Source of the DNA: CATOSK01 sp034423195
Lineage (GTDB): Bacteria; Chloroflexota; Dehalococcoidia; Lucifugimonadales; UBA3495
DNA length: 64,000 nucleotides
Assembly: GCA_034423195.1 (NCBI GenBank)
Contig: DAOUIZ010000031.1
Coordinates: 3,870 to 67,869 of the forward strand
Direction of reading: 5' to 3'
Below the pieces are notes generated by a model. It did no database searches. It worked only from the letters and a program-made list of their open reading frames with translations, and was not told where the DNA came from. Every line of letters starts with the position of its first letter. The first letter of the stretch is position 1. Positions 40,382 through 48,645 of this stretch are shown here, in pieces. Both the position numbers and the translations under genes were made by a program.

Positions 40382-40969
40382 TTAATCAGGCTGAAGTTCC
40401 TCGTCCGACATGCGGTAGAACAATACCTTACCTGCATCGATTTCCGCTTGGGCATCTTCAAGTACGTGATATCCAACTACGGCAGGATACGTCTGAAGGC
40501 CGGTGTATTGTTTCAGGTATCCCGCGTTCCTGACTGCCCTTTGGACGTCTTTGGTGCTCACGGTGAACGAAGTCTCGATGGCAACATACGCCGGCTGCCC
40601 CTGATCGTCCTCCACTATTATAACCATGTCGGCTCTGCTAAAGCTCTCCGCAACATTTTTTGCCGCGCCATGGCCACTGGCAACGTTGGAGAGCGCCACG
40701 ATAGCCGGTTGCGGCAACTCGGAGATGAACTTGAATTTGAACTGATTGGCTATGCGGGCAAGGTTTTGGGCCATGACGTTCCGGGCATGACCTCCCCTAA
40801 CTAAGGCGAGGTCGGTCCTGATCCCGTCGATCTTGGCCTCGAGCTCGGTCGTGCGGTCACGGTCCTCTCCCACAATGCGGACTAAATCGCCCAGCACCTT
40901 TAAAGTCTCACGTTGTATTCCCGTATTAGTCATGAGTTCCGAGGGATCATTCGGTTCTGGTGTCGTCAT
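40382..40969 (-). CDS. Hypothetical protein, possible PD-(D/E)XK-like domain
   Basis: This 195-aa protein has a predicted N-terminal coiled coil (LGDLVRIVGEDRDRTTELEAKI) and a C-terminal alpha/beta domain with SRADMVIIVEDDQG and AYVAIETSFTVSTKDVQRAVRNAG. The D...ExS arrangement resembles restriction-endonuclease-like folds of uncharacterised families; this is a weak similarity. It is not recognised with confidence. No SD is visible, and a TATAAT at 40977-40982 puts the predicted transcript start almost at the ATG, so the mRNA may be leaderless. It lies between the catabolic cluster and two tRNAs and is followed by a clear terminator. Confidence 0.7.
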   Translation of the reverse strand: MTTPEPNDPSELMTNTGIQRETLKVLGDLVRIVGEDRDRTTELEAKIDGIRTDLALVRGGHARNVMAQNLARIANQFKFKFISELPQPAIVALSNVASGHGAAKNVAESFSRADMVIIVEDDQGQPAYVAIETSFTVSTKDVQRAVRNAGYLKQYTGLQTYPAVVGYHVLEDAQAEIDAGKVLFYRMSDEELQPD

Positions 40970-40976
40970 GGGAAGA

Positions 40977-40982
40977 ATTATA
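40977..40982 (-). promoter_or_regulatory. -10 box, probable leaderless promoter
   Basis: Minus-strand GTTTATAATT contains TATAAT ending 7 nt before the ATG at 40969. No SD follows. Confidence 0.5.
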
Positions 40983-41136
40983 AACCATTCCGGTATAGCA
41001 ATCAGCCCCGGTGGGGCGGGGGGAGATCGGCCTCGAAGTGTGGTAAAAGCCTTGCTTCTGCCTTTGGGAAGAAGTGATTACCAGAAGTGATTACCAAAGG
41101 AGAAATCAGGTCTTGTGAGAGTGGAAAAGGGATTAT

Positions 41137-41212
41137 TGGCGCGCCCGGCAGGATTCGAACCCGCAACCCCTGGGTCCGAAGCCCAGTGCTCTATCCGTTG
41201 AGCTACAGGCGC
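41137..41212 (-). tRNA. tRNA-Arg (anticodon TCG)
   Basis: Acceptor GCGCCTG pairs with CGGGCGC (one T-G wobble). The anticodon stem CTGGG/CCCAG encloses the loop CTTCGGA with anticodon TCG. A T-arm GTTCGAATC, discriminator G and encoded CCA are present; 76 nt. It decodes CGA. Confidence 0.95.
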
Positions 41213-41234
41213 AGCGAGGAGCGAAGAGGAGAGT

Positions 41235-41312
41235 TGGGGCGAGCGACGGGATTCGAACCCGTGATCTCCTGTGCCACAGACAGGCGCCTTAGGCCTCTTG
41301 GCTACGCTCGCC
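41235..41312 (-). tRNA. tRNA-His (anticodon GTG)
   Basis: The anticodon stem CCTGT/ACAGG encloses the loop CTGTGGC with anticodon GTG. The extended acceptor GGCGAGCG/CGCTCGCC provides the extra G-1:C73 pair typical of tRNA-His. CCA is encoded; 78 nt. It lies 22 bp upstream of tRNA-Arg on the same strand and is probably co-transcribed with it. Confidence 0.95.
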
Positions 41313-41417
41313 GTGCTGAATGAAGCAGGACTCCTCGGAATCCGTAACAGCTTCAACATCGTAACAAAAACAACCAACAGTGACAACAAGAGTTTAAAGA
41401 CTCCGCTCATTGGGAAG

Positions 41418-41447
41418 TTGAAATGCTGTATCGGTAGTCACTACAAT
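41418..41447 (+). promoter_or_regulatory. Promoter of the ABC importer operon
   Basis: TTGAAA (41418-41423), 18-bp spacer, TACAAT (41442-41447), about 80 nt before the substrate-binding protein start. Confidence 0.6.
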
Positions 41448-41529
41448 GAAGCGGCCGGGTTTTATGTTCACTGTTCGTTCACGTCGCTTGTTTTCCGGCG
41501 CCCGATATTTACCGGCAAGGTGGGAACTG

Positions 41530-43188
41530 ATGGGTTGGAAATTTCTGCCAGCAATCGCTGTCCTTTTCGCGTTTCTCTTCATCCTGGGTTGTGGCACCCC
41601 CACCTCCACCGACGAGGGGGAGAGCGCATCGGAACCCGCTGCCGAACCCCAGACCGAGGCCGCGGCGGAAAACGACACCAGCGGGGGCAGGCTGGTCCGT
41701 CTCTGGGCCGACCCGCCCACCCTTGATCCCCACCTGGCCACCGACAACATCTCCGGCGGCCTCGTCAACGAAATCTTCGGCGGCCTCGTCACCCTGAACC
41801 TGGACCTCAACGTCGTCCCCGACCTGGCGGAGTCCATCCAGACCAGCGACGATGGCCTGGTCTACACCTTCAACCTTCGCGACAACGCCGTTTTCCACAA
41901 CGGCAAGAAGGTTACCGCCCAGGACGTGAAGTGGTCTCTGGAACGGGCCACCGACCCTCTCACCGAGTCCCCCGTCGCTGACACCTACCTCTCCGACATC
42001 GTCGGTGTGCCCGAGAAGCTGTCTGGGGACGCCGCTGAAATCTCCGGAGTTCGGGTCATTGACGACCGGACCGTGGAAATCACCATCGACGCCCCCAAGT
42101 CCTATTTCCTCGCCAAGATGACCTACCCCACCGGCTTCGTGCTGGACCGGGAAAATGTTGAAGGCTCGGAAGACTGGCTGCGGGAACCGAATGGCACCGG
42201 CCCCTTCAGGCTGGCCCAATACGAGATCGGCGAGGTCATCATCTTCCAACGTCACAACGCCTATCACCTCGGGCCCGCCCGTGTCCACGAAGTGGAGTTC
42301 ATCCTCAGCGGCGGCACCGCCATGCTCATGTACGAGAACGACGAGATTCACCTCACCGGGGTCGGCCTGGCCGACCTCGACCGGCTCCTTGACCCCGCGG
42401 AACCGCTGAACGCCGAACTCCACCGGCTTCCCGCCAGCTTCAGCGTGGGCTACATCGGAATGAACGTCAACGAACCTCCCTTTGATGACCCCAAGTTCCG
42501 CCAGGCGTTGAACTATGCCATCGACAAACCCTTGATCGCGGAAAAGGCCCTTTCCAATGCGGTGGCCCCCTCCAACGGAGTGATCCCGCCCGGTTTCCCG
42601 TCCTACAACCCCGACCTCCGGGGTTACAGCTACAACCCGGAAAAAGCCAGGCAGTTGCTGGCCGAGTCCAAATACGGCGACAGCATAGAAGACCTCCCCC
42701 GCATAACCCTGAGCATTTCCGGCAGCCTGGGTGCGGACGTCCCCCTGGACCTGGAAGCCATTCTCAAGTCCTGGGAGGAAATCCTGGGCGTCACGGTGGA
42801 AATCCAGCAGACCGAGTGGGCCACCTACCTGCAGGACCTGCATGACAAGCGGTTCCAGATGTACAGCCTGGGCTGGGCCGCCGACTATCCCGACCCGGAA
42901 AACTTCCTGGACATCCTCTTCCACTCGGAAAGCGACAACAACCACGGCAGCTACTCCAACCCGGAGGTGGACCGGCTGCTGGAAGAGGCCCGGTCGACTC
43001 GCGACCAGGAAACCCGCTTCCGGCAGTACAACCAGATCGAGCAGATGATCCTCGACGACGCTCCCTGGATACCCCTCTGGACACGGGGAGCCGAGCGTTA
43101 TGCGCTCATCAAGCCCCAAGTCAAGGACTACCACCTGACCCAGATGACCATTCCCAAGTACCGCCACGTCTACCTGGAGGGACAGTAG
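41530..43188 (+). CDS. ABC transporter substrate-binding lipoprotein, family 5 (peptide/nickel/oligosaccharide)
   Basis: This 552-aa protein has a signal peptide with lipobox LFILGC and an acidic linker. The SBP_bac_5 domain shows LWADPPTLDPHLATDN, VVPDLAESIQTSDDGLVYTF, NAVFHNGKKVTAQDVKWSLERATDP, DDPKFRQALNYAIDK and WIPLWTRGAERYALI. It captures a peptide-like or other ligand outside the cell for the permeases encoded next. The ATG at 41530 follows AAGGTGGG; an in-frame start at 41446 would add a non-signal extension. The ligand cannot be read from sequence. Confidence 0.93.
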   Translation: MGWKFLPAIAVLFAFLFILGCGTPTSTDEGESASEPAAEPQTEAAAENDTSGGRLVRLWADPPTLDPHLATDNISGGLVNEIFGGLVTLNLDLNVVPDLAESIQTSDDGLVYTFNLRDNAVFHNGKKVTAQDVKWSLERATDPLTESPVADTYLSDIVGVPEKLSGDAAEISGVRVIDDRTVEITIDAPKSYFLAKMTYPTGFVLDRENVEGSEDWLREPNGTGPFRLAQYEIGEVIIFQRHNAYHLGPARVHEVEFILSGGTAMLMYENDEIHLTGVGLADLDRLLDPAEPLNAELHRLPASFSVGYIGMNVNEPPFDDPKFRQALNYAIDKPLIAEKALSNAVAPSNGVIPPGFPSYNPDLRGYSYNPEKARQLLAESKYGDSIEDLPRITLSISGSLGADVPLDLEAILKSWEEILGVTVEIQQTEWATYLQDLHDKRFQMYSLGWAADYPDPENFLDILFHSESDNNHGSYSNPEVDRLLEEARSTRDQETRFRQYNQIEQMILDDAPWIPLWTRGAERYALIKPQVKDYHLTQMTIPKYRHVYLEGQ

Positions 43189-43209
43189 CGGCGCCGGGGT
43201 TGACCAAGG

Positions 43210-44157
43210 ATGTGGGTTTACATAGTCCGTCGGCTGCTTTGGACGCCCTTCCTGCTCTTGATGGTGTCCTTCATCACCTTCGCCCTGGGGCAATTCGGCC
43301 CGGGCGATCCGATACAGATCCTGCAGGGGCAATACTCTGACCCGGAGACCGTGGAGCGGATTCGGAAGCAGCGCGGCCTGGATGACCCCATCTTCATCCA
43401 GTACGCCCGCTACATGGGCAACGCCTTGCGGGGAGACTTCGGCGAGAGCTTCCAGTTCCGCGGCCGCAGCGTTACCGAACTGCTGATCAAGCGCATCCCC
43501 GTCTCGGCCCAGTTGAACCTGGCCGCCCTGATTATCTCCCTTGGATTGGGGATACCCATCGGGCTGTTCTCCGCTCTCCGGCAGGGCACCCCTTGGGATA
43601 CCGGAGCGGTGGCCATGACCCTGTTCTTCCAGTCCATGCCCGTGTTCCTCACCGCCCCGGTGATGCTCATTGTGTTCGCGCTGTGGCTGGACATCCTGCC
43701 GTCCCGCGGCTGGGGCGGGTTCTTCGATACCCGCATAATCATGCCTGCGATGGTGCTGGGCATCCCCGGGGTGGCCATCATCACCCGCCTGACCCGCGCC
43801 AGCACCCTGGACGTGGTCCACCAGGACTACGTTCGCACCGCCCGGGCCAAGGGACTGCCGGAGATGGCTGTGAAGACCCGCCACATCCTCCGCAACGCGC
43901 TGATTCCCGTGGTGACAACCCTGGGGTTTGCCCTGGCGGGCCTCGCTGGGGGGTCGTTCATCGTGGAGATTTTCTTCGGCATCCCCGGCGTGGGGCTTTT
44001 CACCATCAATGCCCTGTTCGCCCGGGACTATCCGGTGATCATGGCCGTCGTTCTCATTGGCACCACGCTGTTCGTGCTGGCCAACCTGATCGTCGATCTC
44101 CTGTACCCGGTCATGGACCCGAGGATTCGGTTGGGAGGTGGCTACGTTGCAGGCTGA
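43210..44157 (+). CDS. ABC transporter permease, DppB/OppB type
   Basis: This 315-aa protein starts MWVYIVRRLLWTPFLLLMVSF and has about six membrane segments. The EAA-loop region reads YVRTARAKGLPEMAVKTRH, followed by GLAGGSFIVEIFFGIPGVG, typical of DppB. It forms the channel with the DppC-type partner encoded next. It is 21 nt after the binding-protein gene and overlaps the next gene by 11 nt. Confidence 0.93.
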   Translation: MWVYIVRRLLWTPFLLLMVSFITFALGQFGPGDPIQILQGQYSDPETVERIRKQRGLDDPIFIQYARYMGNALRGDFGESFQFRGRSVTELLIKRIPVSAQLNLAALIISLGLGIPIGLFSALRQGTPWDTGAVAMTLFFQSMPVFLTAPVMLIVFALWLDILPSRGWGGFFDTRIIMPAMVLGIPGVAIITRLTRASTLDVVHQDYVRTARAKGLPEMAVKTRHILRNALIPVVTTLGFALAGLAGGSFIVEIFFGIPGVGLFTINALFARDYPVIMAVVLIGTTLFVLANLIVDLLYPVMDPRIRLGGGYVAG

Positions 44158-45115
44158 ACCCGCCGCCGCCGGCCTTCGCCCTCCCCGCACCGAAGGACGC
44201 AGCTTCATCGCCCTGTCCCTGCGCCGCCTGGTGCGAAAGAAGCTGGCGATGGTGTTCTTCGGGATCATCGTGGTGATGTACGGCTCGGGAATTCTCGCTC
44301 CCCTGGTAACTCCTTACGGCTACAACGACCAGAACCTGGAGATAGCCAAGGAACCACCCTCCCTCAAGCACCCCTTCGGCACCGACCGCCTTGGCCGCGA
44401 CCAGTTGACCCGGGTCATCTACGGCCTCCGCACCACCGTAATCATCACCATCACCGCCCTCATCGGAGGCAGCCTCGTGCTTGGGATTGTCCTGGGTCTG
44501 TTGAGCGGTTACATCGGCCGGTGGGTGGACGGCCTGATCATGCGGATTGGAGAGGTCACGTCGGCCTTCCCCGAGATCCTGCTGCTGCTCATCATTGTGG
44601 CGACCATCCGGCCCCGCATCATCTCATGGGTCCATGCCTTCGAGGACAACACCGGCATAGACTGGATCGCCCGGCTGGGCATCGTAGACTTCGCCATAGT
44701 GTCCTTCGCCCTGGCGGTGTTCTCCTGGTTCGGGATGGCCCGCCTGGTACGGGGACAGGTGCTTCAGGTGCGCGAGAACCAGTACGCCGAGGCCGCCCGG
44801 GCCACCGGGGCCACTACCGCCCGCATCCTGCGGGTGCACGTCTTCCCCAACGTGGTTAGCCCCGTGATAGTTTCAATTTCCGCCGGGCTGGCTGCCTTTG
44901 CCGGTGCCGAGTTGTTTCTGAGCTTCATCGGGATCGGTGTTCAACCCCCGACGCCGAGCCTGGGCCGGATGATCTTCGAGAACAGCAACATTTCCGTGCT
45001 CCGCAGCGACCCCCACCTGCTCCTGTGCCCGGTCATCACCATCTCCGTGCTGCTCTTTTCCTTCAACCTGCTGGGAGACGCCGTCAACGATGCCTTCAAC
45101 CCCCGCACCCGTTGA
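44147..45115 (+). CDS. ABC transporter permease, DppC/OppC type
   Basis: This 322-aa protein has the OppC N-terminal segment (SLRRLVRKKLAMVFFGIIVV), KHPFGTDRLGRDQLTRVIYG, the EAA loop QYAEAARATGATTARILRVH and FIGIGVQPPTPSLGRMI. TTG at 44147 is 8 nt after GGGAGG; GTG 44138 overlaps that SD. No ATP-binding DppD/DppF genes follow, so the ATPases must be supplied elsewhere. Convergent with the peptidase gene; nothing is seen in the 57-bp gap. Confidence 0.92.
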   Translation: MQAEPAAAGLRPPRTEGRSFIALSLRRLVRKKLAMVFFGIIVVMYGSGILAPLVTPYGYNDQNLEIAKEPPSLKHPFGTDRLGRDQLTRVIYGLRTTVIITITALIGGSLVLGIVLGLLSGYIGRWVDGLIMRIGEVTSAFPEILLLLIIVATIRPRIISWVHAFEDNTGIDWIARLGIVDFAIVSFALAVFSWFGMARLVRGQVLQVRENQYAEAARATGATTARILRVHVFPNVVSPVIVSISAGLAAFAGAELFLSFIGIGVQPPTPSLGRMIFENSNISVLRSDPHLLLCPVITISVLLFSFNLLGDAVNDAFNPRTR

Positions 45116-45172
45116 CGCCGTTTCCCCGTTGACGCCGTTGAAACGATAGGCGGGCGCTTCCTGTGGCGCGGA

Positions 45173-46540
45173 TTACTCCCCGCCTTTCCTCCGGTTCACC
45201 CAGACCAGCCCCAACCCTCCCACAAGCAATAGCGGCAGCGCCGGGTCCGCCATCCCCGGACGGCTGGAGGCGCCGCAGCCGGGCGTTGACTGCTCCTGTT
45301 CGCCTGCTGTCCGCGCCTCTGTTGGCGTCGGTGTAGCCTGCTGGACCACACCGCTGGGGGCCTGTACCGGCTTGATCGGACGGGCCGTCGGGGGCGCCAC
45401 CCGCTGCCGGGTTTCCCGCGTCGGGGGCGGCGGCGATGCCTCCAGCCCCACCGATTCGCGCCATTCCGTGTCCAGGTCGTAGAAGGTGAACCCGTAGGTC
45501 TGCTGGAGCGCCTCGTCAATGTCCAGGGTGTCGGCGAAAATAGCCATCAGCACGGCCATCTTGTCCTCGCCGTAGTTGTCCAGGAGATACTCTACCACCG
45601 ACTTACCCTGCCCGTAGGCCACGATTACCTCGCGTGGGGTGCCGCTGAAGGTGTTCTGGAACCAGAGGGGCCTCACCTCGTCGTCCCGGATTGCCCGCGC
45701 CAGGGCGGAATCGTAGTCCGGAGAAGGGTGCAGGTTCCCGTATTCCGCCAGTCCTTCGTTCAGCCACCGGGGGACCCTGCTCGAACTTGCTCCGGTGGCA
45801 TCGGCCACCAGCAGGTGGGTGAACTCGTGGGACGTCGTGCCCAGGTAGTCCGTCCCGCTGGCCAGGACCAGCAGGGAACGGACTTGCGAAAATGCCGTCC
45901 CTTGCGTAATCAACCCCGCCCTGGTCGCCTGCGACGTAAACGGCAGCGAGTGCACCATGTCCCGGTAGTCCGAATAGGCGACAATGTGGAGGGGATGTTC
46001 CGGTTCGACCCCCAGAATGGGGCCCATGTGTTCCAGCGTTTCCGTCGCGGTCTCCAGGATGCGCTCCGCGCGGTCCTCGATGATCTCTTCGTTGTAGTAG
46101 ACCGTGATGAACCCGTCCGACCTGGTCTTCCAGTCGAAATTGTGGTCCAGGTAGACGTAGACCTCGTCGTCAGTGCGAAGGGAGCGCCCGGCCGTGTCCC
46201 GTATCTCGAAGGAATACTCCACCCGGGTGCCGGGCGGAATGTGCTCCCCCCGGCTCCCGCTGTGCAGGATCGCCTCCCCGCGAATGGACGTTCCCGGTTC
46301 GAACTCCATGGCCCGGTAGGCGCTTTGATTCGTCTGCCCCAGCAGCTTGAAGTGTACCCGGATGTCGTCGATCTCACCCGGCCCCGCTGCCGCGAGGTGG
46401 AACTTCACTCCATCGGGGAATATGCTCTCCACCCTTTCCTCCGTCACCGTGATTTCCGGCGGGCTTTGCTGGTTGGGAGCGGCGGCCAGGGAAGCGGCCG
46501 AGACCACAATGAGCAGGACGAACAGCAGCAGCAGTTTCAC
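45173..46540 (-). CDS. Secreted peptidase-MA-like gluzincin with C-terminal sorting/anchor segment
   Basis: This 455-aa protein has a signal peptide (KLLLLFVLLIVVSAASLAAA) and an Ig-like N-terminal region. The zinc peptidase domain has HEFTHLLV (HExxH) and downstream LNEGLAEYG with the third Glu ligand. A Pro/Thr/Gln-rich linker follows. The C-terminus reads STPGCGASSRPG, then the hydrophobic PALPLLLVGGLGLVWV and RRKGGE: a Cys-containing tripartite tail like MYXO-CTERM-type sorting signals. It is probably displayed on the cell surface. The GTG start at 46540 has GAGGTCAA upstream; longer frames into the non-coding region are not supported. Confidence 0.85.
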   Translation of the reverse strand: MKLLLLFVLLIVVSAASLAAAPNQQSPPEITVTEERVESIFPDGVKFHLAAAGPGEIDDIRVHFKLLGQTNQSAYRAMEFEPGTSIRGEAILHSGSRGEHIPPGTRVEYSFEIRDTAGRSLRTDDEVYVYLDHNFDWKTRSDGFITVYYNEEIIEDRAERILETATETLEHMGPILGVEPEHPLHIVAYSDYRDMVHSLPFTSQATRAGLITQGTAFSQVRSLLVLASGTDYLGTTSHEFTHLLVADATGASSSRVPRWLNEGLAEYGNLHPSPDYDSALARAIRDDEVRPLWFQNTFSGTPREVIVAYGQGKSVVEYLLDNYGEDKMAVLMAIFADTLDIDEALQQTYGFTFYDLDTEWRESVGLEASPPPPTRETRQRVAPPTARPIKPVQAPSGVVQQATPTPTEARTAGEQEQSTPGCGASSRPGMADPALPLLLVGGLGLVWVNRRKGGE

Positions 46541-46860
46541 TTGACCTCGATTCCGTGCTATGAGGCAGGGCGGGGGATTCAGCCGGCAGCCACAGCCCTG
46601 CCGGACATTTCGCAGAATGAACTCCGGCTGGACGGGTCCCCGGGACTGTCCGGCCCGGCCCAACCATGATACATGGCGCCGCTGGCAGCCAACAATCCGC
46701 CGCCGGGCCGTTGTTAGCTCGTTCCCCGTCTCTGCCGCCGGGGCACGGTTTGCCTTGACGCCACTCCGGGCAAAACCTACAATTTCCCAGCCGGGATACC
46801 CCTCTTCCTGCGGAAAGCAGACCCCGTGAAAAACCAGCGAAATGGCGGCAGTTGAAGCGT
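46541..46860. other. 320-bp divergent intergenic region
   Basis: It contains the plus-strand promoter at 46755-46783 and the upstream region of the peptidase gene. No gene or repeat was recognised. Confidence 0.5.
46755..46783 (+). promoter_or_regulatory. Sigma-A promoter of the MqnA-like/MetF-like operon
   Basis: TTGACG (46755-46760), 17-bp spacer, TACAAT (46778-46783), about 78 nt before the start codon. Confidence 0.7.
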
Positions 46861-47613
46861 ATGGCGATAAAAGTAGCCAAGATACCCTACATTCACGACG
46901 AACCCTTCTACTTCGATATGCCCCGGCGCGGGGTCGAACTGCATGAAATGCTCCCCAGCGCCGTCGCGCCCGCTGCCGAGGAAGGGACAATCGACGCGGG
47001 CCCCGTTCCCATCGTTGATGCCTTCCGGCTTGAGGACAGGTTCCAGCCCATCGCCGGATTCTGCACTGCCACCAACGACGCCTCCGGCAGCGTTTTCCTT
47101 TATTCCACCAAGCCAATTGAAGAGTTGGACGGAGCGCGCATCGGCATCATCGACGACGCCAGCACCTCCCCCAGGCTGCTGGAAGTCCTGCTGAAGCTCA
47201 AATACGGGATAGCACCGGGAGAATTCGTGGGACTGCAGCCCCAGGAGTACGACGCTTTTCTCCTCATCGGCAACCGCGCTCTCCGCCAGCGCCGCGGCGC
47301 CCGGGGATTCCCCCACCGCTACGACTTGGGCCGGGAATGGAACGAGTGGACCGGGCTTCCCTTCGTGTTTTCCCGCTGGATCGCCCGCAACGACATGGAC
47401 ATCAAGGAATTGGCCCTTCTGGAAGACACCCTCTACGTCGGGCTTGAGGACGGTGTGGACACCCTGTACCACCTCAACGAGCCCCGCGACGACCTTCTCA
47501 TGCTGCCCCGGGATGTCGTCATCCACCTCCAGGGTATACGCTACTTCATCGGCCTGTCCGAGCAGAAGGGGATCGCCCGCTTCCGCGAGTGCCTGGCGCA
47601 AATCGGCGGATAG
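46861..47613 (+). CDS. MqnA/MqnD-like periplasmic-binding-fold protein
   Basis: This 250-aa protein shows a two-lobe binding-protein-like pattern: IDAGPVPIVDAFRLEDRF, SVFLYSTKPIEELDGARIGI, DDASTSPRLLEVLL and YDLGREWNEWTGLPFVFSRWI. The last resembles the LGxxWxxxTGLPxxFAxW signature of MqnA/MqnD menaquinone-pathway enzymes. Whether it is a true chorismate dehydratase or another member of the fold cannot be told. The ATG at 46861 is chosen; TTG 46852 is an alternative and the SD is weak. It lies 68 nt upstream of the MetF-like gene. Confidence 0.7.
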   Translation: MAIKVAKIPYIHDEPFYFDMPRRGVELHEMLPSAVAPAAEEGTIDAGPVPIVDAFRLEDRFQPIAGFCTATNDASGSVFLYSTKPIEELDGARIGIIDDASTSPRLLEVLLKLKYGIAPGEFVGLQPQEYDAFLLIGNRALRQRRGARGFPHRYDLGREWNEWTGLPFVFSRWIARNDMDIKELALLEDTLYVGLEDGVDTLYHLNEPRDDLLMLPRDVVIHLQGIRYFIGLSEQKGIARFRECLAQIGG

Positions 47614-47681
47614 CTCAACGGCCGCCGTGTCCTGGAGCATCCCTGGCCGGGCATAAACCGTACATCCCGGCGGTTTGACCG

Positions 47682-48545
47682 ATGGCCCGCGTAACCGAGC
47701 TCTGCCACGAGGCCGCCGGACGGCCCTGTATCATCTGCGACTTCTCCCCGCCTCGCTCCGGCCGGCCCGTTACGGAGTTGGCTGCTTCCCTCAACATCGA
47801 CCTGCTCTCCGTCGCCTACAACCCGGGCCGCTCCGTAAGGACCGACTCGGCCATGCTGGCTTCCCACATCAGGAACGCCACCGGACGGGAGGTCGTCTTC
47901 ACCCTCGCCACCCGGGACATGAACCTGCTGGCCCTCCAGTCCCACCTTCTCGGCGCCCAGCTCCTCGGACTGGAAAACGTCATAGTCGTCCAGGGGGACC
48001 CCTTTCCCGACCGGGACTTGCGTCAGGTCCAGCCTGCCGGCGGATACCCGGCAACCGGCCTGCTTAGGGGAATCGCAGGGATGAATCGGGGCGTTGACTT
48101 CCGGGACACTCGGCTTGATGCCCCCACCAACTTCTGCATCGGAGCCGCCGTGGACCTTGGAAAGGGCGTTGACCGGGAGGCCCGCCTCGCCTACCGCAAG
48201 GTGCAGGCCGGAGCAGAATTCTTTATAACCCAGCCCATCTTCAGCGTGGAACAGGCTTCCGAGTTCGAGGAGGCCTACGCATGGGCCGCGGGCTGCCCCC
48301 TCCCCGTGCCGGTGTTCTACGGTCTCCAGGTCATGGAGCCGGACGGCCTGAGCTTTTCCCGCGTCCCCCCGGAAATTCAGGACAAGCTGGACGCGGGGCA
48401 CTCTGGACCGGAGCTGGCGGCGGAACTCTACCGCCGGTTCCGGGCGTCAGGCCGCCACAACCTCTACCTGGTCCCGCCCATACGTAAAGGCGGTTCCCGC
48501 GGTTACGCCGCGACCCGGGACTTCCTGGCTGCCATAGGCCGGTAG
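47682..48545 (+). CDS. Methylenetetrahydrofolate reductase-like protein
   Basis: This 287-aa TIM-barrel protein of the MTHFR family shows FSPPRSGRPVTELAASLNID near the start, ATRDMNLLALQSHLLGAQLLG, NVIVVQGDPFPDRD, FCIGAAVDLGK and the Lys/Gln region YRKVQAGAEFFITQPIFS. It would reduce or oxidise 5,10-methylene-THF with a bound flavin. Separate short MetF-like proteins also occur in Wood-Ljungdahl and C1 pathways, with no partner genes here. It is likely co-transcribed with the MqnA-like gene. Confidence 0.85.
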   Translation: MARVTELCHEAAGRPCIICDFSPPRSGRPVTELAASLNIDLLSVAYNPGRSVRTDSAMLASHIRNATGREVVFTLATRDMNLLALQSHLLGAQLLGLENVIVVQGDPFPDRDLRQVQPAGGYPATGLLRGIAGMNRGVDFRDTRLDAPTNFCIGAAVDLGKGVDREARLAYRKVQAGAEFFITQPIFSVEQASEFEEAYAWAAGCPLPVPVFYGLQVMEPDGLSFSRVPPEIQDKLDAGHSGPELAAELYRRFRASGRHNLYLVPPIRKGGSRGYAATRDFLAAIGR

Positions 48546-48581
48546 CGGAAAATCCACCGGCCAACGTCCCCCCAAAAGGCG

Positions 48582-48609
48582 CGGCCCCCGGAGGGGGTTC
48601 CGGGGGCCG
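48582..48609. terminator. Bidirectional hairpin terminator
   Basis: A perfect 11-bp stem, CGGCCCCCGGA / TCCGGGGGCCG, has a 6-nt loop and lies between the convergent MetF-like and TPP enzyme genes. Confidence 0.65.
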
Positions 48610-48645
48610 TTCAACTCGTTGGATACCTGGCTGGATGCCCGGGGA

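Noticed and set aside
40857..41136. Additional tRNA or riboswitch upstream of the tRNA pair
   Set aside because: No cloverleaf or known aptamer core could be drawn in this stretch.
41509..44268. Open frame of 919 codons on the minus strand
   Set aside because: It lies opposite the ABC binding protein and permease genes. The product is Gly/Val/Asp-rich with no domain; it is a codon-bias shadow.
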